Source: an uncultured bacterium (lineage in GTDB: Bacteria > Patescibacteriota > Minisyncoccia > SW-4-49-11). Taken from it: a stretch of DNA of 12,263 nt. A model generated the notes under the pieces. That model ran no database searches. It saw only the letters and a program-made list of their open reading frames with translations, and was not told the origin of the DNA. The stretch spans positions 1 through 12,263 of the forward strand of contig CAJXTH010000008.1 in NCBI GenBank assembly GCA_913060955.1, in the 5' to 3' direction. Positions 1 to 6,939 of this stretch are shown piece after piece. Position 1 is the first letter of the stretch, and each line of letters starts with the position of its first letter. Both the position numbers and the translations under genes were made by a program.

Positions 1-794
1 AGCTCTGTCTCCTCTATCTTGTCCCGGAGGGTGTCAAAATTCTTCTTGGTAATAAATACATACTCAAACTGGTCAATATACTTTTGTGTTTGAAATTGTG
101 TTGGCAAGGCATCCAAAATAGTCTGTCGTCGAAGTTCCAGATATCGGTGGAGAAGTGAGAGTGATCGAGGAGTCAGATACACAAACCGTTCTTTATTTCC
201 TTTTCCTCGGATATACAGCTTCCCATCCTCCTCTACCTGCCGAGTCTTCAGAGAAACGACTTCGGAAATTCTCATCCCAGAAGCAAAAATTAATTCTAGC
301 ACTACCCTATTTCTGATTCCAATAAATTCAGACTTCTCAAATCGTTCTGGAGACTCAATAAATTGAATTAGAGTCTCAATAGGTGGCAAATGCATAACCT
401 TTTTCCCAAGCTTCATGAGCTTTATGTGTTGCGGTAAAATGGGCGTATCATAATCAGTATCAATCAAATAGGTCAAATACGATCTGATACTGGTAAGCAT
501 TCTATTGATAGACTTTGGACTGAGTTTACTTGCTTGAGATTCTCGACTCAAGGTTGTCCGATCTTCTGCCAAGAGATCTGCCGTGTAGATCGTGACCGTT
601 TTTTTTGTGATATCTTGAAAGTCTATATTGTTTTCAGAGAGAAAACTATCAAATGTGAGTAAATCTCGCTCATAATTACGAATAGTAGCTGTTGAGTAGT
701 TACTAGTAGTCAAAAAAAGTAAAAAGTCGTCTAAAAACGGCAATTTTTGCTCTTTTGTCTTACTTAAGCTATTTTCTGACATATTTTCACTCAT
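1..794 (-). CDS. Tyrosine recombinase, XerC/XerD-like (partial, C-terminus beyond window)
   Basis: The frame is open from ATG 794 to the window edge, giving 264 codons with no stop. Residues about 18-115 look like the SAM-like, helical core-binding domain of phage-integrase-type recombinases (FLTTSNYSTATIRNYERDL; SPKSINRMLTSIRSYL). The catalytic domain follows. The first catalytic Arg lies in ASGMRISEVVSL (R175) and the catalytic Lys of the beta-hairpin in IRGKGNKERFVYL (K198). The HxxR box and nucleophilic Tyr should lie in the missing 3' part. The family cuts and rejoins DNA, as in chromosome dimer resolution by XerC/XerD or as an element integrase. With no attachment site or other mobile genes visible, a housekeeping Xer role is the simpler reading, but an integrase is not excluded. 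ATG 782 is an in-frame alternative start with GAG seven bases upstream. ATG 794 would sit at or next to the predicted transcription start. Confidence 0.9.
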   Translation of the reverse strand, partial: MSENMSENSLSKTKEQKLPFLDDFLLFLTTSNYSTATIRNYERDLLTFDSFLSENNIDFQDITKKTVTIYTADLLAEDRTTLSRESQASKLSPKSINRMLTSIRSYLTYLIDTDYDTPILPQHIKLMKLGKKVMHLPPIETLIQFIESPERFEKSEFIGIRNRVVLELIFASGMRISEVVSLKTRQVEEDGKLYIRGKGNKERFVYLTPRSLSLLHRYLELRRQTILDALPTQFQTQKYIDQFEYVFITKKNFDTLRDKIEETE

Positions 795-800
795 ATACCT

Positions 801-809
801 ATTATATCA
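801..809 (-). promoter_or_regulatory. Extended -10 promoter of the recombinase gene
   Basis: On the minus strand the sequence reads TGATATAAT: a consensus -10 hexamer (806-801) preceded by the extended TG (809-808). No convincing -35 hexamer sits 17 bases upstream (CCCATT), as is common for extended -10 promoters. Transcription would start about 794-795, essentially at the first ATG of the recombinase gene. The mRNA would then be leaderless, or the ATG at 782 would be used. Confidence 0.6.
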
Positions 810-860
810 TGATTTTTGTTCCAAATGGGGTTTGGCGCATATACCATAAACTATAAAACT

Positions 861-890
861 ATCATGCTGAGCTTGTTTTAGAATCTTACT
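861..890 (+). repeat. Degenerate copy of the dispersed palindromic repeat
   Basis: The ends TCATGCTGA and TTAGAATCTTA resemble the TCATTC...GAATCTTG frame of the better copies at 923, 6901, 9656 and 9749. Pairing between the arms is imperfect (three Watson-Crick positions lost or wobbling), so this looks like a decayed copy. It has the same orientation as the copy at 923. Confidence 0.45.
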
Positions 891-922
891 ATGATGACCC
901 ATAGATATTGCAGCTATAGTTT

Positions 923-952
923 TGTCATTCCCAACTTGATTGGGAATCTTGT
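923..952 (+). repeat. Dispersed palindromic repeat, copy A
   Basis: TGTCATTC opens the element and GAATCTTGT closes it. The hairpin arms are ATTCCCAA and TTGGGAAT (8 bp, perfect) around the loop CTTGA. Compared with copies B and C the stem has A-T where they have G-C, and the change is present on both sides. No T-run follows on either strand, so it is not a standard intrinsic terminator. It resembles REP-type palindromic units. Confidence 0.8.
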
Positions 953-1006
953 ACACTAACTACTGGTATCTATCACAAGATCCTCAGTCTAAATGAGATA
1001 TTCTCT

Positions 1007-1044
1007 GAAAAAATAAAGAAAACCAGTAGGGAAGTGGTTCTTTT
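1007..1044 (-). terminator. Candidate intrinsic terminator of the minus-strand operon
   Basis: On the minus strand AACCA (1039-1035) pairs with TGGTT (1025-1021) across a nine-base loop. The stem extends by a G-T wobble and an A-T pair and is followed by TTCTTTATTTTTT. It lies about 120 bases after the stop of the PIG-V-like gene (1164), where the operon would be expected to end. The stem is short, so the call is moderate. Confidence 0.45.
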
Positions 1045-1070
1045 GTGAAATATCTACAGAAATATACCCA

Positions 1071-1102
1071 TAACAGAGTATAATAATGATTATACTCTGT
1101 TA
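1071..1102. repeat. Perfect 13-bp inverted repeat hairpin
   Basis: The arms are TAACAGAGTATAA (1071-1083) and TTATACTCTGTTA (1090-1102), with a six-base loop TAATGA. The element is AT-rich and not followed by a T-run on the minus strand. It could be a 3'-end stabilising hairpin for the operon mRNA or a protein-binding palindrome. It is unrelated in sequence to the TGTCATTC repeat family. Confidence 0.75.
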
Positions 1103-1163
1103 ATTAAATATATCAATCTTTCAAAATACTCACTTCCCTCTTCTGAAAACGTTGCGAGAAGTC

Positions 1164-2321
1164 TTAAGCAACCCAATGGGCAAATAACCACATTACTAAA
1201 AGATTTGCGAGCAGCAACGTACTTCCTAACGTATATACTTTTTCGAACCAGTCTTTGGATGCCAACTGAGATAGTACTAAATATATCGGAAAAACCGTCA
1301 ACACGTATCGAGGCATACTTACTAATGATCCAGAAATAATCGGGATTGTAATCATAGTGAATCCCCACAGAATGTATTCCCATGGAATTAAACGTCTCAT
1401 AGCTGCCCATGTAAGGGTTCCGGCGGTAGCCAGGCTAAACCAGACATCAAAGTACCCAAGTACAAAAATAGATCGAGTAGGAATATCTCGGAGTGTTCTC
1501 CAAAGGTTTGTTCCGAGAATCCAGAGAGGATTGTGGTACCCTCCCCTACCATGAGCTGACCAATATTCCTGAACCTGAATAAAATGGAGAGGGTTTCCTG
1601 TATCAATCCAATTAAATACTATCCATGTTCCGAATCCTAGCACCCCGAGAGCGAGAGGTAGTGCATTGATAAATGTTTTATACGAGATATTTTTTCGATT
1701 TCGCTGATAAAAGTACCATGCTTGAACGGGAAGAATGAATACTCCGAGGAGACGAGTCAGTGGTGCAAAAAAAGCAAATATACCAGAAGCCCACCACTTC
1801 CCTACTCTGGCATAATACCAACTCGCTAAGGTTACAAACAGAAAGAGACTTTCAGTAAAAATTGAAAAGAAAAAGAATGAAGTCGGAAACAAGAGCATAA
1901 ACCAAGCTGCTCGGAATGCTATTTTTCGAGAGAAGTCGAGCTTGAGTAGGTTTATAAGGTATATAATGGCTCCAAGAGTTGCGAGTCTGCTGATTACGAC
2001 ACCTGCAAACTGGTGAGAGATTCCGGTGATTTGATGGAGTCCGTTCATCAATACTGGCAAAAGCGGAAAAAATGCATGGAGTGGGAGTGGTGTATCAGCG
2101 TCATATCCGTCTCGAGCAATCATAACGTAGTTATTTCCGTCCCAATTTGACCACACCGAAAGTTCTTCTCCCCAGGCACTGAGTGAATGAGCATTCCCTG
2201 CTGGAACACGAGCAATCATAGTCGCAGATACGGCCATGATACAAACCATCCAAATAACCCAAATTTTCAGAGCGTATCCAATATCCCAGTTATGATACCA
2301 GAGTCGAATCCGTGAAATCAT
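1164..2321 (-). CDS. PIG-V-like GT-C mannosyltransferase, integral membrane protein
   Basis: This is a 385-residue polytopic membrane protein. After a first membrane segment (about 18-36) comes an extracytoplasmic stretch with SVWSNWDGNNYVMIARDGYD (W60, D61) and then HAFFPLLPVL (82-90). This W-x-W-D...IA..GY...FFPL-P pattern is the signature of the GPI mannosyltransferase II/PIG-V family (GT-C fold), in which the Asp after Trp is a catalytic or metal-site candidate. Bacterial members are predicted to use a polyprenyl-phosphate sugar donor to modify surface glycans or glycolipids. Many further hydrophobic segments follow to the C-terminus. The start ATG overlaps the TGA stop of the upstream ligase gene as ATGA, which points to translational coupling and a joint role in surface polysaccharide assembly. 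The exact sugar and acceptor cannot be read from sequence. Confidence 0.82.
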   Translation of the reverse strand: MISRIRLWYHNWDIGYALKIWVIWMVCIMAVSATMIARVPAGNAHSLSAWGEELSVWSNWDGNNYVMIARDGYDADTPLPLHAFFPLLPVLMNGLHQITGISHQFAGVVISRLATLGAIIYLINLLKLDFSRKIAFRAAWFMLLFPTSFFFFSIFTESLFLFVTLASWYYARVGKWWASGIFAFFAPLTRLLGVFILPVQAWYFYQRNRKNISYKTFINALPLALGVLGFGTWIVFNWIDTGNPLHFIQVQEYWSAHGRGGYHNPLWILGTNLWRTLRDIPTRSIFVLGYFDVWFSLATAGTLTWAAMRRLIPWEYILWGFTMITIPIISGSLVSMPRYVLTVFPIYLVLSQLASKDWFEKVYTLGSTLLLANLLVMWLFAHWVA

Positions 2322-3628
2322 GAAGTAGATACGTTATCAAGATCTTCATCAATAATCAGATCGGGTATACGAGCGCAAATGGCCAATGCTAACCAGACAA
2401 ATCCCATTAAGAATGAATCATTAAACATTCCAGTTATAATCAAAGAAACAACTCCAAGAGAGACGAAAGAAGAGTATTGAGGGGCTCTATTATAAAACAA
2501 AGTACTTTGTTTGAGCATCAGATACATCGCTGTTACGTACAATGAAAGCCCTAGAATTCCTGATCCTACCAAAACACCTAGGAACAGGTTGTGTTCTCCA
2601 GTTGGTCCTTGCCCAATCAATGGGCTTTCGGTTGCCCTTTGAATACTTGTTTGATAGCTTTCGTATCTAATATCTACATTTACATCTCGAATCACTTTTT
2701 TCTCGGGTTTTGATTTGCGATCCTCTTGAGCTGAATTTGATCCGGTATCGTTATCTTCTTCGTAAATAACAAGATTATGAGTAAATATCGAAGTAAAACG
2801 ATCTTTAACATTAAAGTCAGTGAGTCCAGTTTGTGACAATCCAATTGCAAATAATGATACTGCTGAAATAGTCACCAGAAATGGTACTAAATTTCGATTT
2901 TTTTGAGTAGATACGATAATTTGAATACAAAATATTATAAGCATGATACCAATAGTCAGCCATGATGCTCGACCCATGGTCAAAATAGACGAAAGAGTGA
3001 TTCCCAACAACAGTATCAATAACCAGATTTTTTCCTTCAATGATTGAGAAAAATAATATAATGGAATTATGAGAGCATAGATAAATGATATAAAGAGCGC
3101 AAACCAGTTTGGTTCCGGAAAGATACTATCAACTCGGCCTGGAAAATACATAAAGTTTGGCCAACCAATCTGGAAAGCGATTGCTTCATACAGTCCCACG
3201 ATTATTAATACTCCCGAAGCGAAAAAAAGTGTTGAAAATACTTGTTTCAGGTGATTACGACTTCGAATTCCATAGTAGACCAATCCAAACATTGCGATAA
3301 ATCCAAACAAACCAGCTGAACGAATAAAAGTTGCTGATATATCCTGACCAAAGAAAACACCCCCCAGGAAGAACAAGAATGCCACTGAGGTAAATAACAA
3401 TGGATAGATATGTTGATAGACAAAACTTGGCTTGAGCAAGTGAGTAGCTATGTGTCGAGTTTTTGAGAGAATATGGTTACGATACGCTATACCACCAGTA
3501 ATTAGGGTGCCTAATAAAACAATTTGGTGTACTCGTATATCAAATCCTGATACCGTGATTTGCGCTGATTCAAATGGAATAGTGAAGATAAGTGCCAACC
3601 AACTATACCGAAATATATGCTTCATCAT
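2318..3628 (-). CDS. O-antigen ligase/polymerase-like membrane protein (Wzy_C type)
   Basis: This 436-residue protein is largely made of hydrophobic segments, with a long hydrophilic, presumably extracytoplasmic loop at about 265-335. The loop is rich in D, E, N and K. It ends in SPLIGQGPTGEHNLFLG (335-351), the conserved end of the Wzy_C/WaaL loop just before the next membrane segment, with H346 and N347 at the usual positions. TMGRASW (217-223) precedes the loop and supplies a conserved Arg. The family transfers or polymerises lipid-linked glycans at the outer face of the membrane; ligase and polymerase cannot be separated by sequence alone. Length fits the family. The start is a double ATG 14 bases after the desulfurase stop with no Shine-Dalgarno sequence, so it probably relies on the upstream message. 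It is coupled to the mannosyltransferase downstream. Confidence 0.83.
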   Translation of the reverse strand: MMKHIFRYSWLALIFTIPFESAQITVSGFDIRVHQIVLLGTLITGGIAYRNHILSKTRHIATHLLKPSFVYQHIYPLLFTSVAFLFFLGGVFFGQDISATFIRSAGLFGFIAMFGLVYYGIRSRNHLKQVFSTLFFASGVLIIVGLYEAIAFQIGWPNFMYFPGRVDSIFPEPNWFALFISFIYALIIPLYYFSQSLKEKIWLLILLLGITLSSILTMGRASWLTIGIMLIIFCIQIIVSTQKNRNLVPFLVTISAVSLFAIGLSQTGLTDFNVKDRFTSIFTHNLVIYEEDNDTGSNSAQEDRKSKPEKKVIRDVNVDIRYESYQTSIQRATESPLIGQGPTGEHNLFLGVLVGSGILGLSLYVTAMYLMLKQSTLFYNRAPQYSSFVSLGVVSLIITGMFNDSFLMGFVWLALAICARIPDLIIDEDLDNVSTS

Positions 3629-3642
3629 AAGAGTACGTATTA

Positions 3643-4806
3643 CTATGATAGTTTTTTAAGTATATGTTGTGAACTATGTATAACTGTATCAATTTCTTTT
3701 TGAGTTGTAAATTGAGAAAGAGAAATTCGGAGGGCAGATTTGGCTCGGTCTGGTCCAGCAACAGCTTCCACAACATGAGAGGGTTCGAATGCTCCACTGT
3801 GACAGGCTGATCCGGCTGAGAGGGCGACTCCAGCCAAATCAAACTGAATAATTGCTGTTTCGGAGCTGAGACCATCCACTGAAATATTAATATTATGAGG
3901 AAGTCGGGACTCGAGGTCTCCGTTTAACAGGACTCCGGGAATATCAAGAAGTTCTCCAAGGAGTCGGTTCCGGAGGGTGAGCATTTCAGTTACAATAGCA
4001 TCATGATCAGCTGATTGGATACAGTCTAGAGCAGCTTTGAGGCCATGGGCAAGTTCTGGACTTACTGTTCCTGGTCGGAGTTCGTATTCTTGTCCTCCAC
4101 CATAGAACAGAGGCTGAATTGCCGTACCTTCTCGTACAATAAGTGCCCCAACGCCTTTGGGACCATAGATCTTATGTCCTGAAATTGAATATAAATCTAC
4201 TGGCCCATAGGAAAGATTTTCAGAAATAAAGAATGGGGCTTGAGCTCCATCAGAATGGAAGTATGGGTATGCACTTCCCTGCTCTGCTTTCCATTTGCGA
4301 ATGAGCCGCGCAATATCTCGAATCGGCTGAATGGTTCCAATCTCGTTATTGGCATGCATCACAGAAATAAGAACGGTAGAGTCAGAAAGCACTTCTGACA
4401 ACTCGTTTGCATCCACTACTCCACTTTCACCTACTGAAAGATACCGAACGTGAACACGTTCTGGATATTGATCTTTCAGAGCTTGGATTGGTTCCAAGAC
4501 TGCTGAGTGTTCAATAGGAGTGGTTATGATTTCTACACGCTCCATAGATTGGAGTGCTTTTCTAACAACTCCTTGGATAGCAAGGTTGTTGGCTTCGGTT
4601 GCACCGCTGGTAAAAACAACTTCGTTAAATTTCACCCCAAAAAATTGGGCAATTGTCCTTCGGGCATCGTCAACATACTTCATAGCAGTTTGACCTGCCA
4701 TATGAGTACTATGAGGATTTGCTAACTCAGCAGCATAGACTTCTTCTATGGCAGCAGCAACCCGAGGATCGATGGGAGTTGAGGCTTGAGCGTCGACGTA
4801 AATCAT
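3643..4806 (-). CDS. Cysteine desulfurase (IscS/NifS family), PLP-dependent
   Basis: This complete 387-residue class V aminotransferase-fold protein removes sulfur from L-cysteine as an enzyme persulfide, giving alanine. The sulfur feeds Fe-S cluster assembly or tRNA thiolation. Visible hallmarks are FTSGATEANN (65-74), which contacts the cofactor phosphate; IEHSAV with the stacking His (H100); HANNEIGTIQ (151-160); HSDGAQA with the cofactor Asp (D186); SISGHKIYGPKG with the Schiff-base Lys (K212); RPGTVSPEL (244-252); SAGSACHSG with the catalytic Cys (C335); and SALRISL (R360). No scaffold (IscU/SufU) or thiolase gene is adjacent, so tRNA thiolation or a distant scaffold are both possible. 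The gene starts five bases after the M16 peptidase stop, with no Shine-Dalgarno sequence. Confidence 0.95.
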   Translation of the reverse strand: MIYVDAQASTPIDPRVAAAIEEVYAAELANPHSTHMAGQTAMKYVDDARRTIAQFFGVKFNEVVFTSGATEANNLAIQGVVRKALQSMERVEIITTPIEHSAVLEPIQALKDQYPERVHVRYLSVGESGVVDANELSEVLSDSTVLISVMHANNEIGTIQPIRDIARLIRKWKAEQGSAYPYFHSDGAQAPFFISENLSYGPVDLYSISGHKIYGPKGVGALIVREGTAIQPLFYGGGQEYELRPGTVSPELAHGLKAALDCIQSADHDAIVTEMLTLRNRLLGELLDIPGVLLNGDLESRLPHNINISVDGLSSETAIIQFDLAGVALSAGSACHSGAFEPSHVVEAVAGPDRAKSALRISLSQFTTQKEIDTVIHSSQHILKKLS

Positions 4807-4811
4807 ACGAA

Positions 4812-6080
4812 TTAGATGTTCATGCGAGTACGAAATTGGGCTTGGTCAGATTGTTTAAAGGCTCCAATAGCAGCCAGATTCAGACGGTCTGGGGTACAAT
4901 AAGCATTCATATAGTCCTGGATGTCTTGCTTGGAGACTTGGTCAAACCGGGCAAGCTCTTGATCAATGTCGAGGGTAGTTCCGTTTTGCAAATGGTGAAG
5001 GGCTAAGGCACTGGCTACTTCGTCACTTGATTCAATGTTCATGACGAGTTTCGCTTTTACGTATTCTTTGGCAATAGCTAGCTCTTTGTCAGACACTGGG
5101 AGGGTCTTCAGGCTCTGAAATTCTTTTGAGATTAACCGAACTGCTTCCAGAGCTTTATCATTACTTACTCCAGCACTTACCGAAAGATAGCCAGCATCCT
5201 GAAAGCTACTGGTTGAGGCTCGGACATAATAGGCTAACCCACGGTTAACCCGAATTTCTCGAAAGAGTCGGGAACTCATGTATCCACCCAAAATAGTCGA
5301 GGCAAGGACACCAGCGTAGGTCTCTTCTGAGGTAACCGGAACTGTTCGGAATCCATATACCAAGTGAGTTTGGTCAGTTGTTTTATTGTCGATAAGAATC
5401 TGAGGTTCTGTCTGACTCTCGGTTACTGGCTCTGCGGTAGGGGCCTCGGTATCTCGAACGTTGTGAAAGGATTGTTCAATCCGATCCATAAGACTCGTGT
5501 CCACTTCCCCGGCGACAACAACCAGGGTGTTTTTTGCTACATATTTTTCGGTAAAGTATGTTCGGAACTGTTCTGGAGTAAACCCTAAAATATTTTCTGC
5601 CGTTCCGATAATATCTCGTCCCAGTGGAGTATCTCCATACAAAAGATTTTGAAACCGGTTATGGACCATTCTCATGGGCAAATCTTTGTACATATTCAGC
5701 TCTTCGATGATTGCTCCTCGCTCAACAGCAATATCTTTTTGGGCAAGTAACGAATTTTGAAAAATATCGGAAATCACATCAAGTGCAATATATTTTTGCG
5801 GGTTTCTGACTTTGACATAATATCCCGTGTACTCATTTCCGGTAAAGGCGTTGTACGACGCTCCGAGGGAGTCAAGCTCAGTAGAAATAGTAACTGCATT
5901 GGGACGTTTCTTGGTTCCTTTGAACATCATATGCTCCAAAAAGTGGGATAATCCATTTTCTTCAGAGGATTCAAAGCGGGATCCGACCCCAACCAAAACC
6001 ATTACCGTTGTGGTTTTGCTATCTTGGAGTGGCGCACCGAGAATGGTTAGGCCGTTGTCGAGTTGTCGTTTTTTATACAT
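4812..6080 (-). CDS. M16 family zinc metallopeptidase (single-domain, processing-peptidase-like)
   Basis: This 422-residue protein has the inverted zinc motif HxxEH in NGLSHFLEHMMFKG (H46, E49, H50). The distal zinc ligand is in RGAIIEELNMYKD (E126 or E127), about 76 residues later as expected. The C-terminal half carries RGLAYYVRAS (around 282-291), the conserved R/Y element of the inactive-like half of M16 enzymes that closes over substrate. Length matches bacterial single-chain M16B enzymes of the YmxG/mitochondrial processing peptidase type, which work as dimers. No signal peptide is visible, so it is probably cytoplasmic, degrading peptides or trimming precursors. It starts 12 bases after the upstream gene's stop and is followed after five bases by the cysteine desulfurase. 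That conserved-looking spacing suggests co-transcription but not necessarily a shared pathway. Confidence 0.93.
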   Translation of the reverse strand: MYKKRQLDNGLTILGAPLQDSKTTTVMVLVGVGSRFESSEENGLSHFLEHMMFKGTKKRPNAVTISTELDSLGASYNAFTGNEYTGYYVKVRNPQKYIALDVISDIFQNSLLAQKDIAVERGAIIEELNMYKDLPMRMVHNRFQNLLYGDTPLGRDIIGTAENILGFTPEQFRTYFTEKYVAKNTLVVVAGEVDTSLMDRIEQSFHNVRDTEAPTAEPVTESQTEPQILIDNKTTDQTHLVYGFRTVPVTSEETYAGVLASTILGGYMSSRLFREIRVNRGLAYYVRASTSSFQDAGYLSVSAGVSNDKALEAVRLISKEFQSLKTLPVSDKELAIAKEYVKAKLVMNIESSDEVASALALHHLQNGTTLDIDQELARFDQVSKQDIQDYMNAYCTPDRLNLAAIGAFKQSDQAQFRTRMNI

Positions 6081-6092
6081 CAGTACAGAATA

Positions 6093-6854
6093 TTATCTTG
6101 CAATAAAACTATCTTTCATTCGCTGGTAAATCTGAGAATACTTGACGCTGTCATTGTTACACAAATATACAGCCTCACCTCCCCCAACTTCAAAGGTTTT
6201 GGTACAGGTGTTTTCCTCAAATGATGGTTGACTGTCTGAGACAGTTACATAAAATTCAAATTCACCATCGTCATACATTCGAATTGGATATCCATTGGCG
6301 GATGCAACAGTTACAAAGGCTGGATATTCAAATTCGAAATTAGGATCCATGAAAAGCTCCCAACTATCAACCGAGGTAAAGGGAAGAGGTTCTTCGGCTG
6401 AAGTTTCATCTTCCGTTGGTGTTTCGGTTGAATCCTCTAGCCACGGTTTCTCGGGATACTGTTCCAAAAGGTAGGTATAGCGGTCAATATACGTCCCGGT
6501 TGATTCATCGAATAACGGGGTCCCTCCAATATAGGCGGTATCCTCGGGATCTCCATATTCATTGTAATTGTTTTCTGCTAACCAAGATTCAATTAAAGCC
6601 TTTTCGTTGGCCGGAAGGGACATATCTGGACCTTGTCCGTCTTCGGATAGTTCCTCAACGTACGTGGTTCCCTCGTAAGAACATTGTCGAGGGTAAGACT
6701 CCATAACAACTCCAGTTACTTCCGCACACGAGGCGAAATCCGTAACTTCAACGGGTTGTTCTGATTCTTGTCCTCTGTTCCAAATGTAGACTCCAATGAG
6801 TGTTCCTGCAAGAACAGTTACAACAGTAATAAGTAGTGAGCGTTTTTGTTTCAT
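6093..6854 (-). CDS. Membrane-anchored extracytoplasmic protein of unknown function
   Basis: This 253-residue protein has a short basic N-terminus (MKQKR) and one hydrophobic segment (about 7-25), giving an uncleaved anchor with the rest outside. Three parts follow. The first is a small cysteine module (C43...SYPRQC, C58, then G-T-T-Y), a pattern I recognise from surface proteins of CPR bacteria. The second is a segment at 80-138 (ALIESWLAENNYNEYGDP, then GGTPLFDESTG and IDRYTYLLEQYP) that also looks like a conserved module. The third is an acidic linker at 140-157 leading to a C-terminal domain with a second cysteine pair (C217, C232). The two cysteine pairs fit disulfides formed outside the cell. 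I do not recognise an enzyme. Its start lies after a repeat-bearing gap downstream of secA, and no Shine-Dalgarno sequence is seen. Confidence 0.75.
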   Translation of the reverse strand: MKQKRSLLITVVTVLAGTLIGVYIWNRGQESEQPVEVTDFASCAEVTGVVMESYPRQCSYEGTTYVEELSEDGQGPDMSLPANEKALIESWLAENNYNEYGDPEDTAYIGGTPLFDESTGTYIDRYTYLLEQYPEKPWLEDSTETPTEDETSAEEPLPFTSVDSWELFMDPNFEFEYPAFVTVASANGYPIRMYDDGEFEFYVTVSDSQPSFEENTCTKTFEVGGGEAVYLCNNDSVKYSQIYQRMKDSFIAR

Positions 6855-6881
6855 GGTGGTAGAGTTATGTAAGTTTGTAGA

Positions 6882-6899
6882 GAATCTCGCGGTAGATTC
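6882..6899 (-). repeat. Small hairpin next to repeat copy B
   Basis: GAATCT (6882-6887) and AGATTC (6894-6899) form a perfect 6-bp stem around CGCGGT, directly abutting copy B. Together they form a two-hairpin structure in the gap between secA and the surface-protein gene. It could stabilise or attenuate the transcript between the two genes. There is no T-run, so termination is not supported. Confidence 0.5.
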
Positions 6900-6900
6900 A

Positions 6901-6930
6901 CAGGATTCCCGATCAGGTCGGGAATGACAT
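6901..6930 (-). repeat. Dispersed palindromic repeat, copy B (reverse orientation)
   Basis: Read on the minus strand it begins TGTCATTC and ends GGGAATCCTG. The arms are ATTCCCGA and TCGGGAAT (8 bp, perfect) around a five-base loop (6913-6917). It lies ten bases beyond the secA stop, in the orientation of secA transcription. The core is identical to copy C upstream of secA, so the two copies bracket the gene in opposite orientation. Confidence 0.82.
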
Positions 6931-6939
6931 GTTTATTTT

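Larger units (their letters stand above)
795..1163. other. Non-coding gap between the recombinase gene and the operon end
   Basis: No credible gene was found in these 369 bases. They contain the recombinase promoter at the left edge, a decayed repeat copy (861-890), an intact repeat copy (923-952), a candidate terminator for the minus-strand operon (1007-1044) and a 13-bp perfect hairpin (1071-1102). An 8-bp inverted repeat (CTACTGGT at 960-967, ACCAGTAG at 1022-1029) overlaps the terminator stem and could compete with it. Short open frames here lack start signals and protein-like composition. Confidence 0.7.

Noticed and set aside
1..794. Recombinase gene as a marker of an integrated mobile element
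   Set aside because: No direct repeats, tRNA attachment site, excisionase or phage genes are visible in the window, so a housekeeping Xer role is at least as likely.
2318..2321. UGA recoding as in Gracilibacteria/Absconditabacteria
   Set aside because: TGA ends the ligase-like gene exactly at the ATG of the next gene and also ends the gene at 12088. Proteins are complete with TGA as a stop.
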